A DNA stretch of 64,000 bases from CAYRJA01 sp964424455. GTDB taxonomy: Bacteria > Bacteroidota > Bacteroidia > Chitinophagales > UBA10324. Positions 24,980 through 33,817 of this stretch are shown here, piece by piece; position 1 is the stretch's first letter; every line of letters starts with the position of its first letter. Below the pieces are notes generated by a model, which saw nothing but the letters and a program-made list of their open reading frames with translations, did no database searches and was not told the origin of the DNA. The position numbers and the translations under genes were made by a program. The stretch is from NCBI GenBank assembly GCA_964424455.1, contig CAYRJA010000005.1, positions 1 to 64,000 of the forward strand. Reading direction: 5' to 3'.

Positions 24980-25639
24980 GTGGAATTAAAAAATATAAAA
25001 CCGTACCATTACATCTATGTTTTGGTAGTTATTGTAGTGGTTGTAGGTGCATGGTTTTCGTATAACAGTTCGAAACCGGTTATGCTGCTACCTATTTATG
25101 GAGAACTGAACGCAGACAGTAGTTATCATTCTATTCCTGCGTTCAGTTTTACAGACCAGTCAGGTGTAACAGTTACTAATCAAACATTTGACAGCGGTGT
25201 TTATTTAACTGATTTTTTCTTTACACATTGCCCGTCTATATGCCCGAAGATGTCCGGTAATTTGGAAGAACTTGCAGGAGAATTTAAAGATGAGCCACGG
25301 TTGAAAATCTTATCTCACACAGTTGACCCTATGAGAGATTCCGTTTCAGTTCTGTTGAAGTATTCCAAAAAGTACAATGCCAATCCTGAACAGTGGCATT
25401 TTGTAACAGGTGCAAAGAGTGATTTATACGATATTGCCAGAAAAGGATATTATCTGTCAGCAACTCAGGGAGATGGCGGTGAAAATGATTTTGTACATAC
25501 ACAGAATATGGCTCTTGTGGATTGGAACAGACACATCCGTGGGTTTTATGACGGTACAGACAAAATTGCAATGAAAAAATGTGCAACGGATATTAAGCTA
25601 TTGCTAAAAGAGTACGACTGGAAGAAGAACAATAAATAG
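24980..25639 (+). CDS. SCO1/SenC-family copper chaperone/thioredoxin-like protein
   Basis: GTG start, 219 aa. An N-terminal membrane anchor (about residues 11-28) precedes a thioredoxin-like domain with the CxxxC copper motif FFFTHCPSICPK (Cys84, Cys88) and the distal His in DFVHTQNMALVDWNRHIRG. SCO proteins deliver copper to the CuA site of cytochrome oxidase. It ends the copper set and converges on the RDD gene with a 5-nt gap. Confidence 0.93.
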   Translation: MELKNIKPYHYIYVLVVIVVVVGAWFSYNSSKPVMLLPIYGELNADSSYHSIPAFSFTDQSGVTVTNQTFDSGVYLTDFFFTHCPSICPKMSGNLEELAGEFKDEPRLKILSHTVDPMRDSVSVLLKYSKKYNANPEQWHFVTGAKSDLYDIARKGYYLSATQGDGGENDFVHTQNMALVDWNRHIRGFYDGTDKIAMKKCATDIKLLLKEYDWKKNNK

Positions 25640-25644
25640 CTGAT

Positions 25645-26169
25645 TTATTTTTTGATACATACCACCTCGCTGAGTTTATCATGCCATGTTTGCTTTTTGT
25701 CTGAAACAAAGTAGGCAAGACAACTGAGTATAGAAGGGATAACTGCGATTATAATAAATACTAAATATACCCAAGAGCGTATCATAAAATTCCTGTAGGG
25801 AGGCATACCTAATGTATGTTCTGATACGAGTTTAATGCCCACTATTCGTTTTCCCACTGTACCACCGGATGCTTCCATAAGTGGTGAATAAAGCAGAACC
25901 CAAATCATAATTGCCAAAGCAGGCATTGCCTGACTTAAGCCGGTCATGATATAATCTGCATTATAAATCTCATCTTTCTTTATAAAATAAAATGCAACAA
26001 TCTGAATACTATATGTAATTAATAAAATGATGGCAGTATCAATCAACCGGGAAATTACTCTCTGTAAAAAGCTGGCATATACAGGAGGGTTAGTTTCCTT
26101 TTCCACCTCTTCTATGATGTGATTCAGAAACTTTTCTACCGGATCATTTTGTGCTGTAGGAGATACCAT
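25645..26169 (-). CDS. RDD-family membrane protein
   Basis: 174 aa. After a cytoplasmic N-terminus of about 25 residues, the RDD motif (FLQRVISRLIDTAIILL) begins the first of about three transmembrane helices. GGTVGKRIVGIKLV between helices is typical of the family. The role (transport or cell-envelope related) is undefined for most members. Confidence 0.85.
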   Translation of the reverse strand: MVSPTAQNDPVEKFLNHIIEEVEKETNPPVYASFLQRVISRLIDTAIILLITYSIQIVAFYFIKKDEIYNADYIMTGLSQAMPALAIMIWVLLYSPLMEASGGTVGKRIVGIKLVSEHTLGMPPYRNFMIRSWVYLVFIIIAVIPSILSCLAYFVSDKKQTWHDKLSEVVCIKK

Positions 26170-26216
26170 ACTGATTTAATATCAAAAGTAATAAATAGAA
26201 AAAACAATAGAATCGT

Positions 26217-26720
26217 TCATTCGATACTATTTCTTTTCCCAAGTTCAATCACTTCAAGATTCTTTATTATTCCATTGTCAATTTCAAATTTCACAATAGT
26301 GCGCATAATATGAAAACCACTCTTGCCTGCTGCTCCGGGATTGATGTGAAGCAAGTTGAGTTTCTTATCAGGCATAACTTTGAGAATATGAGAGTGCCCG
26401 CAAATAAAAAGTTTAGGAGGGTTCTTATAAATTTCTTCCTTCACCTTTATATCGTAATGACCCGGATAACCGCCAATATGAGTCATCCATACATCTAAGC
26501 CCTCTATCGTAAAACGGCTATTGAGAGGAAACTGCTGTCGGATTTCACTTCCATCAATATTACCATAAACACCCCTCAATGGTTTAAACTCTTCTAATGT
26601 TTTGGCAACATCAGGTCCGAAATCTCCGGCGTGCCATATTTCATCGCAAGAACAGAAGTGATCAAGAACTCTTTCATCGAGATAACCGTGCGTGTCAGAA
26701 AGCAGTCCGATTCTTTTCAA
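26217..26720 (-). CDS. YfcE/MJ0936-type metallophosphodiesterase
   Basis: 167 aa, complete. The calcineurin-like phosphoesterase motifs are present: SDTHG (8-12), HAGD (32-35), GNID (52-55), a later THIGG and CGHSH. It hydrolyses phosphodiesters with a two-metal centre; the physiological substrate is unknown. Confidence 0.9.
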   Translation of the reverse strand: MKRIGLLSDTHGYLDERVLDHFCSCDEIWHAGDFGPDVAKTLEEFKPLRGVYGNIDGSEIRQQFPLNSRFTIEGLDVWMTHIGGYPGHYDIKVKEEIYKNPPKLFICGHSHILKVMPDKKLNLLHINPGAAGKSGFHIMRTIVKFEIDNGIIKNLEVIELGKRNSIE

Positions 26721-26739
26721 GAAAAATTTTTATATCAGA

Positions 26740-28545
26740 TTAAACATAAAGTTTACTGTCAATCAACTCCTGATAAGTATAGGTTTTAGAGATTGCACCT
26801 TCTGACACTTCATATATTCTTGAACATTTTTTGAGTGTAGTATAGCGGTGGGCAATCATTAACACGGTCTTTTTTTCACCGAAAAGATTGTTAATGGTTT
26901 CTATAATTTCATTTTCAGTTTTACTGTCAAGTGCACTGGTAGCTTCGTCAAACAATATTATTTCTGAATCATGATAAAGAGCACGCGCAATGGCAATTCT
27001 CTGTTTTTGACCACCTGATAATTTACCCCCGTGCTCACCAATGTTTGATTCAATTCCCTTAGGAAGACTATTTATGAAATCAGTTAATGATGCCCTGTTA
27101 ATACAGTCATTCAACTTTTCATAATCAATCTTCTTTTGTCCAACTCCAAAAGCAATATTCTGAGCCAATGAGGTATCAAGCAAGTAATAGTCCTGCCTGA
27201 CATAGCCAATTAAATGCCGCCATCCTGCTATATGGTTTGCAGCAAGGGGTTTACCATCTACTAAAAACCTGCCTGAGTTTTCAGCCAACAGCCGGAGAAT
27301 AATGTTGAAGATAGTTGACTTGCCCGAACCGGAAGTTCCGATAAAACCTACTATCTCGCCTTTATTAATTTCAAAAGACAAATTGTTTAATACTAATTTA
27401 GAGTCGGGAGAATAACGATAAGATATGTTATCAAAGCTTATACTCTTGTTAAACTCAGGGATTTCATCTTTCGCATCATTTAAATATTCTTTTAAGGCAT
27501 GTGCTTCTGATAACTGAGGTAATCCGTTCAGTACTGTAAATGTGTATTGCCCTGATTTTATTTTAACAAGGGATGACATCATTCTGTTTATGGAAGGCAT
27601 CAGTCTATAGGCAGCTACAGCGAAAAACATAAGATAATTCATAACATAAGTCATACTCAGGTCAGTTATGTATGAATATATGAATATCAGGAAGATCCCT
27701 AAAATAGCAGCAACTTCAATAAATTTAGTAGGAGAGAATTCAATAACAAGCAGCAAGGTGCTGTGTTTGTAAAGACTCCTTAATTGCACAAAATATTTTT
27801 TTAGAAAGAATGATACTTTATTATTAAGTAATACATCAATATGCCCATGAATATTCTGATACAATAGTTGATAAACCATATAACGATCCTGATTTTTTGC
27901 TTTACCCAATGCCTGTGATCGTTTTTTTATGACCCGATAGAATAATATAGTCGCAGGGAATAAAATCAATACTAATATGAATAAGATATTAATCATTGTA
28001 AGTGCAATACCGGCAATAATTAATATCAACACTATTAATTCAGAAAAGAAACTGAACAGCGGCATCAATATGGTTGTAGAGAAATCAATGGGAATCGTAG
28101 TGATATTATTAGAGGTAATGTTTGAGTTCTCATTTCTTACTCTTAAGAAATCCCATGTAAAGAACTCACTGAATTTCCTTTCTGTAAGATTCTCGGAAAC
28201 CTGATATGCAAACCGTGATGTGATATGGAAAATGTAAAGTGTAATAATATTCTTAATTAAAAAGAATACTACCAATCCACCCACTAGCATAAACAGGAAG
28301 TTCTGTTCAGAATTAAATTTAAAGAGATTGTAAACGGAGTTAATGATTTCATTTGTATGAATAATAGAAATATTGGTTGCCATATTTATTATACCAAAAA
28401 GTAAACCCAATCCGATAATATCAAGTATGCCGCTTACTAAGATGATAATAATCATCAAATATGATTTCCTGCGATGCTCAGGCGATAGCAGTTGGTAGGT
28501 TTGCTTTACAGTCTGGTATATAATATTGCTTTGTATAAACTTCAT
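26740..28545 (-). CDS. ABC transporter, fused permease and ATPase (exporter type)
   Basis: 601 aa: five to six transmembrane helices in residues 25-330, then an ATP-binding domain with Walker A GTSGSGKST (near 395), signature LSGGQKQRIAIARAL and Walker B IILFDEATSALD. Half-transporters of this type dimerise and export lipids, glycans or peptides. Its 6-nt proximity to a heptose-7-phosphate kinase gene suggests a part in envelope sugar or lipid export, which is inference. Confidence 0.88.
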   Translation of the reverse strand: MKFIQSNIIYQTVKQTYQLLSPEHRRKSYLMIIIILVSGILDIIGLGLLFGIINMATNISIIHTNEIINSVYNLFKFNSEQNFLFMLVGGLVVFFLIKNIITLYIFHITSRFAYQVSENLTERKFSEFFTWDFLRVRNENSNITSNNITTIPIDFSTTILMPLFSFFSELIVLILIIAGIALTMINILFILVLILFPATILFYRVIKKRSQALGKAKNQDRYMVYQLLYQNIHGHIDVLLNNKVSFFLKKYFVQLRSLYKHSTLLLVIEFSPTKFIEVAAILGIFLIFIYSYITDLSMTYVMNYLMFFAVAAYRLMPSINRMMSSLVKIKSGQYTFTVLNGLPQLSEAHALKEYLNDAKDEIPEFNKSISFDNISYRYSPDSKLVLNNLSFEINKGEIVGFIGTSGSGKSTIFNIILRLLAENSGRFLVDGKPLAANHIAGWRHLIGYVRQDYYLLDTSLAQNIAFGVGQKKIDYEKLNDCINRASLTDFINSLPKGIESNIGEHGGKLSGGQKQRIAIARALYHDSEIILFDEATSALDSKTENEIIETINNLFGEKKTVLMIAHRYTTLKKCSRIYEVSEGAISKTYTYQELIDSKLYV

Positions 28546-28551
28546 ATCCTC

Positions 28552-29529
28552 TTACTGTAATCTTGTAAATTCTTTTAATAATTTTTCTCTGTTTACCGGA
28601 ACAACACCGGACTCTTCACAGACTAATCCTCCTGCAATATTAGCAAGCGTCATTGTTTCGTGTAATGGTAACTGTGCAGCAAAAGCAACTGCAACCGTTG
28701 CAATTACCGTATCACCTGCTCCTGAAACATCTGATATATTCCGTATATGAGCCGGAAGTATATAACTCCTTTTTCCGTCGTGGTAGTAAACGCCCTTGTC
28801 GGAAAGTGTAACCATCAGTATCTTATTGTTAATTTTCTTTCGAAGTGTTACAGCAGTTCTGTTAAGCGATTCTACATCACTGCCGGAAATACTCATCGCT
28901 TCTTTTATTTCACGGAGATTTGGCTTGAATAAAAAAGCATTTTTGAATTCAAAGAAATTCTTCTTCTTGGGATCAACTACAAATAGAATGTTATTTTTCT
29001 GAAGAAGTGTGATAGATGAGTTAATAAAATCTTTTGATAATAGTCCTTTATTGTAATCTTCATAAATTACAACATCAGGTTTTCTCTTAATGATTTCATC
29101 TTTTAAAGTATTCAAAAGAAGTGTTGTCTCTTGATTTGATATATCGTCTGTTATTTCTTCATCGAAGCGGAGCAACTGATGGTTACTGCTGATAACCCGT
29201 GATTTGACAGTAGTTTTTCTCTCTGATGAAGTAAGAACACCGTTTGATTCAATTTTATTTTTCTTTAAAAGCGAAATCAAAACCTTACCTGCTTCGTCTT
29301 TACCACACACGGAAATAAGAGATACTTCAGAGCCAAGTCCTTTTATATTAAGAGCTACATTGGCTGCACCTCCAAGTCGTGTTTCTATGTTCGTAACATT
29401 CACTACCGGAACAGGAGCTTCAGGAGAGATTCTTTCTACAGGACCTTTAATATAACGGTCAAGTATTGAATCGCCGATAATCAATACCCGAATATTCTTA
29501 AACCTATCGAACAACTCTTCCTGTGTCAT
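28552..29529 (-). CDS. rfaE1: D-glycero-beta-D-manno-heptose-7-phosphate kinase (PfkB family)
   Basis: 325 aa. N-terminal LIIGDSILDRYIKGPVERIS and the EAPVPV stretch are diagnostic of RfaE domain I; GGAANVA and the catalytic GAGDT (near 270) are the PfkB signatures. It phosphorylates heptose 7-phosphate for ADP-heptose synthesis. The cytidylyltransferase half of E. coli HldE is absent, as in separate-gene organisms. Overlaps the aminotransferase gene by 4 nt. Confidence 0.9.
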   Translation of the reverse strand: MTQEELFDRFKNIRVLIIGDSILDRYIKGPVERISPEAPVPVVNVTNIETRLGGAANVALNIKGLGSEVSLISVCGKDEAGKVLISLLKKNKIESNGVLTSSERKTTVKSRVISSNHQLLRFDEEITDDISNQETTLLLNTLKDEIIKRKPDVVIYEDYNKGLLSKDFINSSITLLQKNNILFVVDPKKKNFFEFKNAFLFKPNLREIKEAMSISGSDVESLNRTAVTLRKKINNKILMVTLSDKGVYYHDGKRSYILPAHIRNISDVSGAGDTVIATVAVAFAAQLPLHETMTLANIAGGLVCEESGVVPVNREKLLKEFTRLQ

Positions 29530-30719
29530 GATAATTTCTGAAGAGCAGATTTTATTCTTTTTAGCGCTTCTGTTAATTTTTCTTCAGAAGCAGCATAAGA
29601 AATACGAATACAATTCTTTTCCCCGAAAGCGGTTCCTGTTACAACGGAAACATTGCCTTCATGCAGTAAGTACATGCACAAATCATCAGCAGAATTGATA
29701 GTGTGATTCTGATACTTTTTTCCAAAGTAGGAACTTACATCAGGAAAAAAATAAAAAGCGCCTTCTGGATGGTTTATTTTTATCTCTGGGATTTCTTTCA
29801 GCAGTACTTCAACTAAATTTCTTCTTTTTAAGAACGCATCCCGCATCTTGTAGGTTTCCGATAAATCACCATTGAGTGCAGCAAGCGCTGCCCGCTGAGA
29901 TACCGAAGAAGTTCCGGAGGTTACTTGCCCCTGAACCTTTTCACATGCAATTGCGACTTCTTTATTTGCTGCTATATATCCGACACGCCAACCAGTCATT
30001 GCAAAACCTTTTGAACACCCGTTTACAATGATTGTCCGTTCTCTGATATTGTCGAATTGTGCGATGGATTCATGCTTACCTGAAAAATTGATATGTTCAT
30101 AAATCTCATCACTGATAACGAAAATATTTTCGTAGCCGGTAAGCATATCTGCCAATGCACGAAGCTCTTCCTTATTGTAAACAGCGCCTGTTGGATTGCA
30201 GGGAGAAGAAAAACACAACAACTTTGTTTTGGGAGTGATGGCCGCCTTTAACTCTTTGGCTGTAATCTTGAATTCATTTTCAAGTTTCGTATCCACTTTT
30301 ACAAGTACTCCACCTGCAAGTTTCACCATTTCACGATAGCTTACCCAATAAGGACTCGGGCAGATTACTTCATCGCCCGGGTTAAGAAGCGCCAGCATGG
30401 TGTTGGCAAGACTTTGTTTTGCACCTGTACTTACAACTATCTGGTCAGGGGTGAAAGTGAGATTGTTTTCACGAAGAAATTTTTCTGCAATTGCTTTTCT
30501 GAGTTCTAAAAAACCTGCAACAGGAGTGTATTTTGTATATCCATCATCAATTGCCTTCTTAGCGGCTTCTTTAATAAATTTTGGAGTATCGAAATCCGGC
30601 TCGCCCAAACTTAAATCAATAATATCATGACCTTGAGATTTTAATTCCCGGCTCAACTTAGCCATTTGCAAGGTCTCAGATTCAGCCAGTAAGCTTATTC
30701 GTTCGGATATAAAGTTCAT
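29526..30719 (-). CDS. aspC: Class I pyridoxal-phosphate aminotransferase (aspartate type)
   Basis: 397 aa, full length. TPVAGFLELRKAIAEKF near the N-terminus, SPCNPTGAVY, and the PLP-lysine motif SKGFAMTGWRVGYI (near 235-248) are the aspartate/prephenate aminotransferase subgroup signatures. Probably interconverts aspartate and oxaloacetate. Confidence 0.92.
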   Translation of the reverse strand: MNFISERISLLAESETLQMAKLSRELKSQGHDIIDLSLGEPDFDTPKFIKEAAKKAIDDGYTKYTPVAGFLELRKAIAEKFLRENNLTFTPDQIVVSTGAKQSLANTMLALLNPGDEVICPSPYWVSYREMVKLAGGVLVKVDTKLENEFKITAKELKAAITPKTKLLCFSSPCNPTGAVYNKEELRALADMLTGYENIFVISDEIYEHINFSGKHESIAQFDNIRERTIIVNGCSKGFAMTGWRVGYIAANKEVAIACEKVQGQVTSGTSSVSQRAALAALNGDLSETYKMRDAFLKRRNLVEVLLKEIPEIKINHPEGAFYFFPDVSSYFGKKYQNHTINSADDLCMYLLHEGNVSVVTGTAFGEKNCIRISYAASEEKLTEALKRIKSALQKLS

Positions 30720-30757
30720 AGGAAAATTCAGAGGTTGCGAAAATAGAGAAAAATACT

Positions 30758-31312
30758 TTGAGCTATGTCTTATTTACTCCTTATTATTATATTAAGAGTT
30801 ATGTTTCTGTAAATTCGCAGAAAGTTTATAAAAGAGTGAAAACTGAAAATATAGAAAACGGGTTATCTTATTTTTTTGCGGATGAAGTTTTGTACGATTT
30901 ACCAGATGAGAAAGAAGAGATTGTATTTGAAGGGGGAAATAAAAAAAGGATATTGTTACTCTTTAATAATTCATTGACAGAAAAAATTTCAGGAACAGAG
31001 AAAGAAATTCTGACACGATTACTCACCGCTTTAAAGTCTTCAATAGATGATATTGCGATTGTGAATACAGCTTTCTCAAATCAGGTGAGTTTCAGACAAC
31101 TTGATAAACAATTCAAATTCGATTCATTAACAGCTTTCGGTGTTACACCAACTGAAATAAAGCTGAATATTGAAGCGCCATTGTATCAAACGGTTCATTT
31201 TGGAGCAAGTAAATTATTATTCTGTGAATCACTTATTGTGATTGATAAGAATAAAGACACCAAATTGAAATTCTGGACTCATTTTTCTCCATTATTTTTT
31301 GCTGAAAAATAA
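30758..31312 (+). CDS. Unrecognised conserved-looking protein, 184 aa
   Basis: No confident family. The pattern is ILLLFNNS..., a helix GTEKEILTRLLTALKSSIDDIAIVNT, FGVTPTEIKLNIEAPLYQTV and a C-terminal KFWTHFSPLFFAEK. It resembles the small alpha/beta fold of DNA polymerase III psi (HolD)-like proteins. That is a weak structural impression. It is 6 nt before rdgB, with which it is probably co-transcribed. Confidence 0.55.
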   Translation: MSYVLFTPYYYIKSYVSVNSQKVYKRVKTENIENGLSYFFADEVLYDLPDEKEEIVFEGGNKKRILLLFNNSLTEKISGTEKEILTRLLTALKSSIDDIAIVNTAFSNQVSFRQLDKQFKFDSLTAFGVTPTEIKLNIEAPLYQTVHFGASKLLFCESLIVIDKNKDTKLKFWTHFSPLFFAEK

Positions 31313-31318
31313 TTTGAA

Positions 31319-31891
31319 TTGAAATTATTATTTGCTACACAAAACAGAAACAAGGCAGCCGAAATAATGCGTATGGCGGAACAGGCACAAGAAATAGTAA
31401 CACTACAAGAGTTGAACTATACTGAGGAACTGCCAGAAACACATTTTACACTTGAGGAAAACGCCATAGAGAAAGCAAGATTTGTTTACCATCTTTTTCA
31501 TCAAAACTGTTTTGCAGAGGACACAGGGTTAGAGGTGAATGCACTCGGTGGAGCGCCGGGAGTTTTTTCCGCCCGATATGGTGGTGAAGAGAAAAATCCT
31601 GAAAAAAATATTGAAAGACTGCTCAACGAAATGAAAAATGAATCAGATCGCAGAGCATGTTTCAGAACGGTTATTGCATTAATAATAAACGGAGAAGAAC
31701 ATATATTTCAGGGAGAAGTAACAGGGATGATTTTAAAAGAGGAGAGAGGAGCAGGAGGTTTTGGTTACGATCCTGTTTTTCAGCCGGATGGATTTAATAA
31801 GAGCTTTGCAGAAATGAGTAAAGAAGTGAAAGACAACATTAGTCACCGTGCGGCAGCATTTCAAAAGATGATTGAGTTTTTGAGAAAGTAA
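31319..31891 (+). CDS. rdgB: XTP/dITP pyrophosphatase (RdgB/HAM1 family)
   Basis: TTG start, 190 aa. LFATQNRNKAAEI at the N-terminus, CFAEDTGLEVNALGGAPGVFSARY and the C-terminal SHRAAAF are the HAM1 signatures. It removes non-canonical purine nucleoside triphosphates. Confidence 0.94.
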   Translation: MKLLFATQNRNKAAEIMRMAEQAQEIVTLQELNYTEELPETHFTLEENAIEKARFVYHLFHQNCFAEDTGLEVNALGGAPGVFSARYGGEEKNPEKNIERLLNEMKNESDRRACFRTVIALIINGEEHIFQGEVTGMILKEERGAGGFGYDPVFQPDGFNKSFAEMSKEVKDNISHRAAAFQKMIEFLRK

Positions 31892-31993
31892 GTTCTGTAT
31901 CTTCTATTCACACCCTGCTGTACATACTTAAACAATTCTTTTTCGCAAATGCAACGAAAGTCATTACTTTTAAGTCCTTTAAACTGACAACAG

Positions 31994-32575
31994 ATGAGTC
32001 TCTGGAGAAAGGAGAAACAAACATACACTGATGAGGAACTTATTCTTGGATGCATCCGTGAGGAACGGAAGTTTCAGGAGGAGCTTTACAAAAAATATTC
32101 ACCTGTGATGTTTGTCATCTGTCTTAGGTATGCTGTGGATTATTGTCAGGCAGAAGACATTTTGCAGGAAGGATTCATAAGAGTATTTGGCAATATTAAC
32201 CGGTTTAGAAACGAAGGATCATTTGAGGGCTGGATGAAAAGAATTTTTGTGAACATGTCTATTGAATGGCTGAGGCGACATAAAGTAATGAATGAAATGA
32301 AGGATGTTGAAAATACTCCCATGACTTCTTATCAGCAGGATGATTTCCACCACCTTGCCACAGAAGATTTAATTAATATGATTCAATCGCTTTCACCCGG
32401 CTATCGCACTGTATTCAATCTTTACGCAATTGAAGGATATGCTCATCATGAGATTGCAAAGATGCTGGGCATCAGTGAAGGCACTTCTAAATCACAATTA
32501 GCAAGAGCGCGCTATCTGTTACAGAAAATGGTTGCTCACTCCAATAAAATAAAATATGCAGCAGCAGTTCTTTGA
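31994..32575 (+). CDS. ECF-type RNA polymerase sigma factor
   Basis: 193 aa. Region 2 spans about residues 22-95 (AEDILQEGFIRVFGNINRF, GSFEGWMKRIFVNMSIEWLRR) and region 4 about 130-185 (YAIEGYAHHEIAKMLGISEGTSKS). Its 3' end overlaps the next gene by 20 nt, and that gene carries a membrane anchor, so the pair probably forms a sigma/anti-sigma-like unit. Confidence 0.92.
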   Translation: MSLWRKEKQTYTDEELILGCIREERKFQEELYKKYSPVMFVICLRYAVDYCQAEDILQEGFIRVFGNINRFRNEGSFEGWMKRIFVNMSIEWLRRHKVMNEMKDVENTPMTSYQQDDFHHLATEDLINMIQSLSPGYRTVFNLYAIEGYAHHEIAKMLGISEGTSKSQLARARYLLQKMVAHSNKIKYAAAVL

Positions 32576-33791
32576 TATTAATCCTATTGATAAGGAATTT
32601 CGTAATGGGCTGAGCAATTTCAGGGAACAACCACGAAAGCGGGTATGGTATAGAATATCCAATATTTTAGATCAACAGACAATAAGAAGGGTAGGGAGGA
32701 GAAAATTATTTTTTGTTATCAGTGCAGTGGTTGTAACAGCAATAACTGTAACAGCAGTATTGATCCCCGAATCAATTAAAACAATTACTAAGGATAAAAT
32801 AAAGAATGAAGTTGCTTTTAGTGCTTCATCTGTAAAACAACAGAGCCAAGAATCTAATAATACATTCGGTAATAATATTACATTAGTTTCCCGTCAGCAG
32901 TTAGAAACGCTGAACAGTAATATAAAAAGTACTGTAAAATATCTTGATGGTATTCTGAATAAAGTAAACAGAGCAGAAGCAGGGGAGATGGATAAAATAG
33001 CCCGGCATCCGTTTACATGGTTGAAAGAAAAAGAACCGGGGACAAAAGAAATTACACTGAAACATAGTCAACCAAAACAGGAGCGGATAACATCTCAAAA
33101 ATATCATACAAAAAAATCAGGGATAACCGACCTGAAACTGCCAGTATCAAATAGTTTATGTATAAAAGGATTTTATGTCGGAGCAGGATCTGCGATAAAC
33201 TTCACTAAGTTGATAGACGAGAAAGCAAAGAACAATGATAACTTTCATTATTTCTTTACAACAGGAACAGCTTATACTGTAAAAGCAGGTTACAATTTTT
33301 CTGAAAGGGTAGGAGTGGAAGCAGGATGGAATATAAAATCCACAGAGGGACAGAAATATAATTTTATTCCTTACACTGTTGCGCGTTTAGATGCTGACCA
33401 GATGAAAAACAAAATAACACTGAACTATACGCAGGTTCCTGTTACAGTTAAATACAAATTCAGTAAAATCAGTAATGTAACACAATCTCCTGTAGTGCTG
33501 AATGTAGAAACAGGTGTTCAATATGGTTATCTGAAATCAGTTACAAAAACTTTTCAGAGCAGTTTAACTCAGAATGATAAATTCAGAAAAAGCGAAGTAG
33601 CTGCAGTAGCAGGCATAGGTTATGATATTTATTTCGGTAAAAATATCGCATTGAATCTGGGTACAAGAGTAACTTACGGAACAAATATCTTCCAATCACC
33701 GGTATCTGAATACAACGAATTTTCTGCTCCGCATAATTTGACCGCAGGTATCAATGCGGGCTTGACCTATTTAATTCCGGGTTGCAGGTAA
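32556..33791 (+). CDS. Membrane-anchored protein with C-terminal PorT/OmpW-like beta-barrel, 411 aa
   Basis: Residues 1-48 are cytoplasmic and basic, a transmembrane helix lies at about 50-70 (LFFVISAVVVTAITVTAVL), a linker of about 130 residues follows, and from about 205 (IKGFYVGAGSAINFTKLI) alternating strands to the C-terminus look like an outer-membrane-type barrel. A protein tied to an ECF sigma gene with an inner-membrane anchor and a barrel would span the envelope; an anti-sigma function is possible but no known anti-sigma motif is visible. Confidence 0.65.
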   Translation: MQQQFFDINPIDKEFRNGLSNFREQPRKRVWYRISNILDQQTIRRVGRRKLFFVISAVVVTAITVTAVLIPESIKTITKDKIKNEVAFSASSVKQQSQESNNTFGNNITLVSRQQLETLNSNIKSTVKYLDGILNKVNRAEAGEMDKIARHPFTWLKEKEPGTKEITLKHSQPKQERITSQKYHTKKSGITDLKLPVSNSLCIKGFYVGAGSAINFTKLIDEKAKNNDNFHYFFTTGTAYTVKAGYNFSERVGVEAGWNIKSTEGQKYNFIPYTVARLDADQMKNKITLNYTQVPVTVKYKFSKISNVTQSPVVLNVETGVQYGYLKSVTKTFQSSLTQNDKFRKSEVAAVAGIGYDIYFGKNIALNLGTRVTYGTNIFQSPVSEYNEFSAPHNLTAGINAGLTYLIPGCR

Positions 33792-33817
33792 TTCGATATA
33801 ATCGTAGCTACGCCTCT

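Noticed and set aside
28552..29529. Bifunctional HldE
   Set aside because: Only the PfkB kinase domain is present (325 aa); the cytidylyltransferase half is missing.
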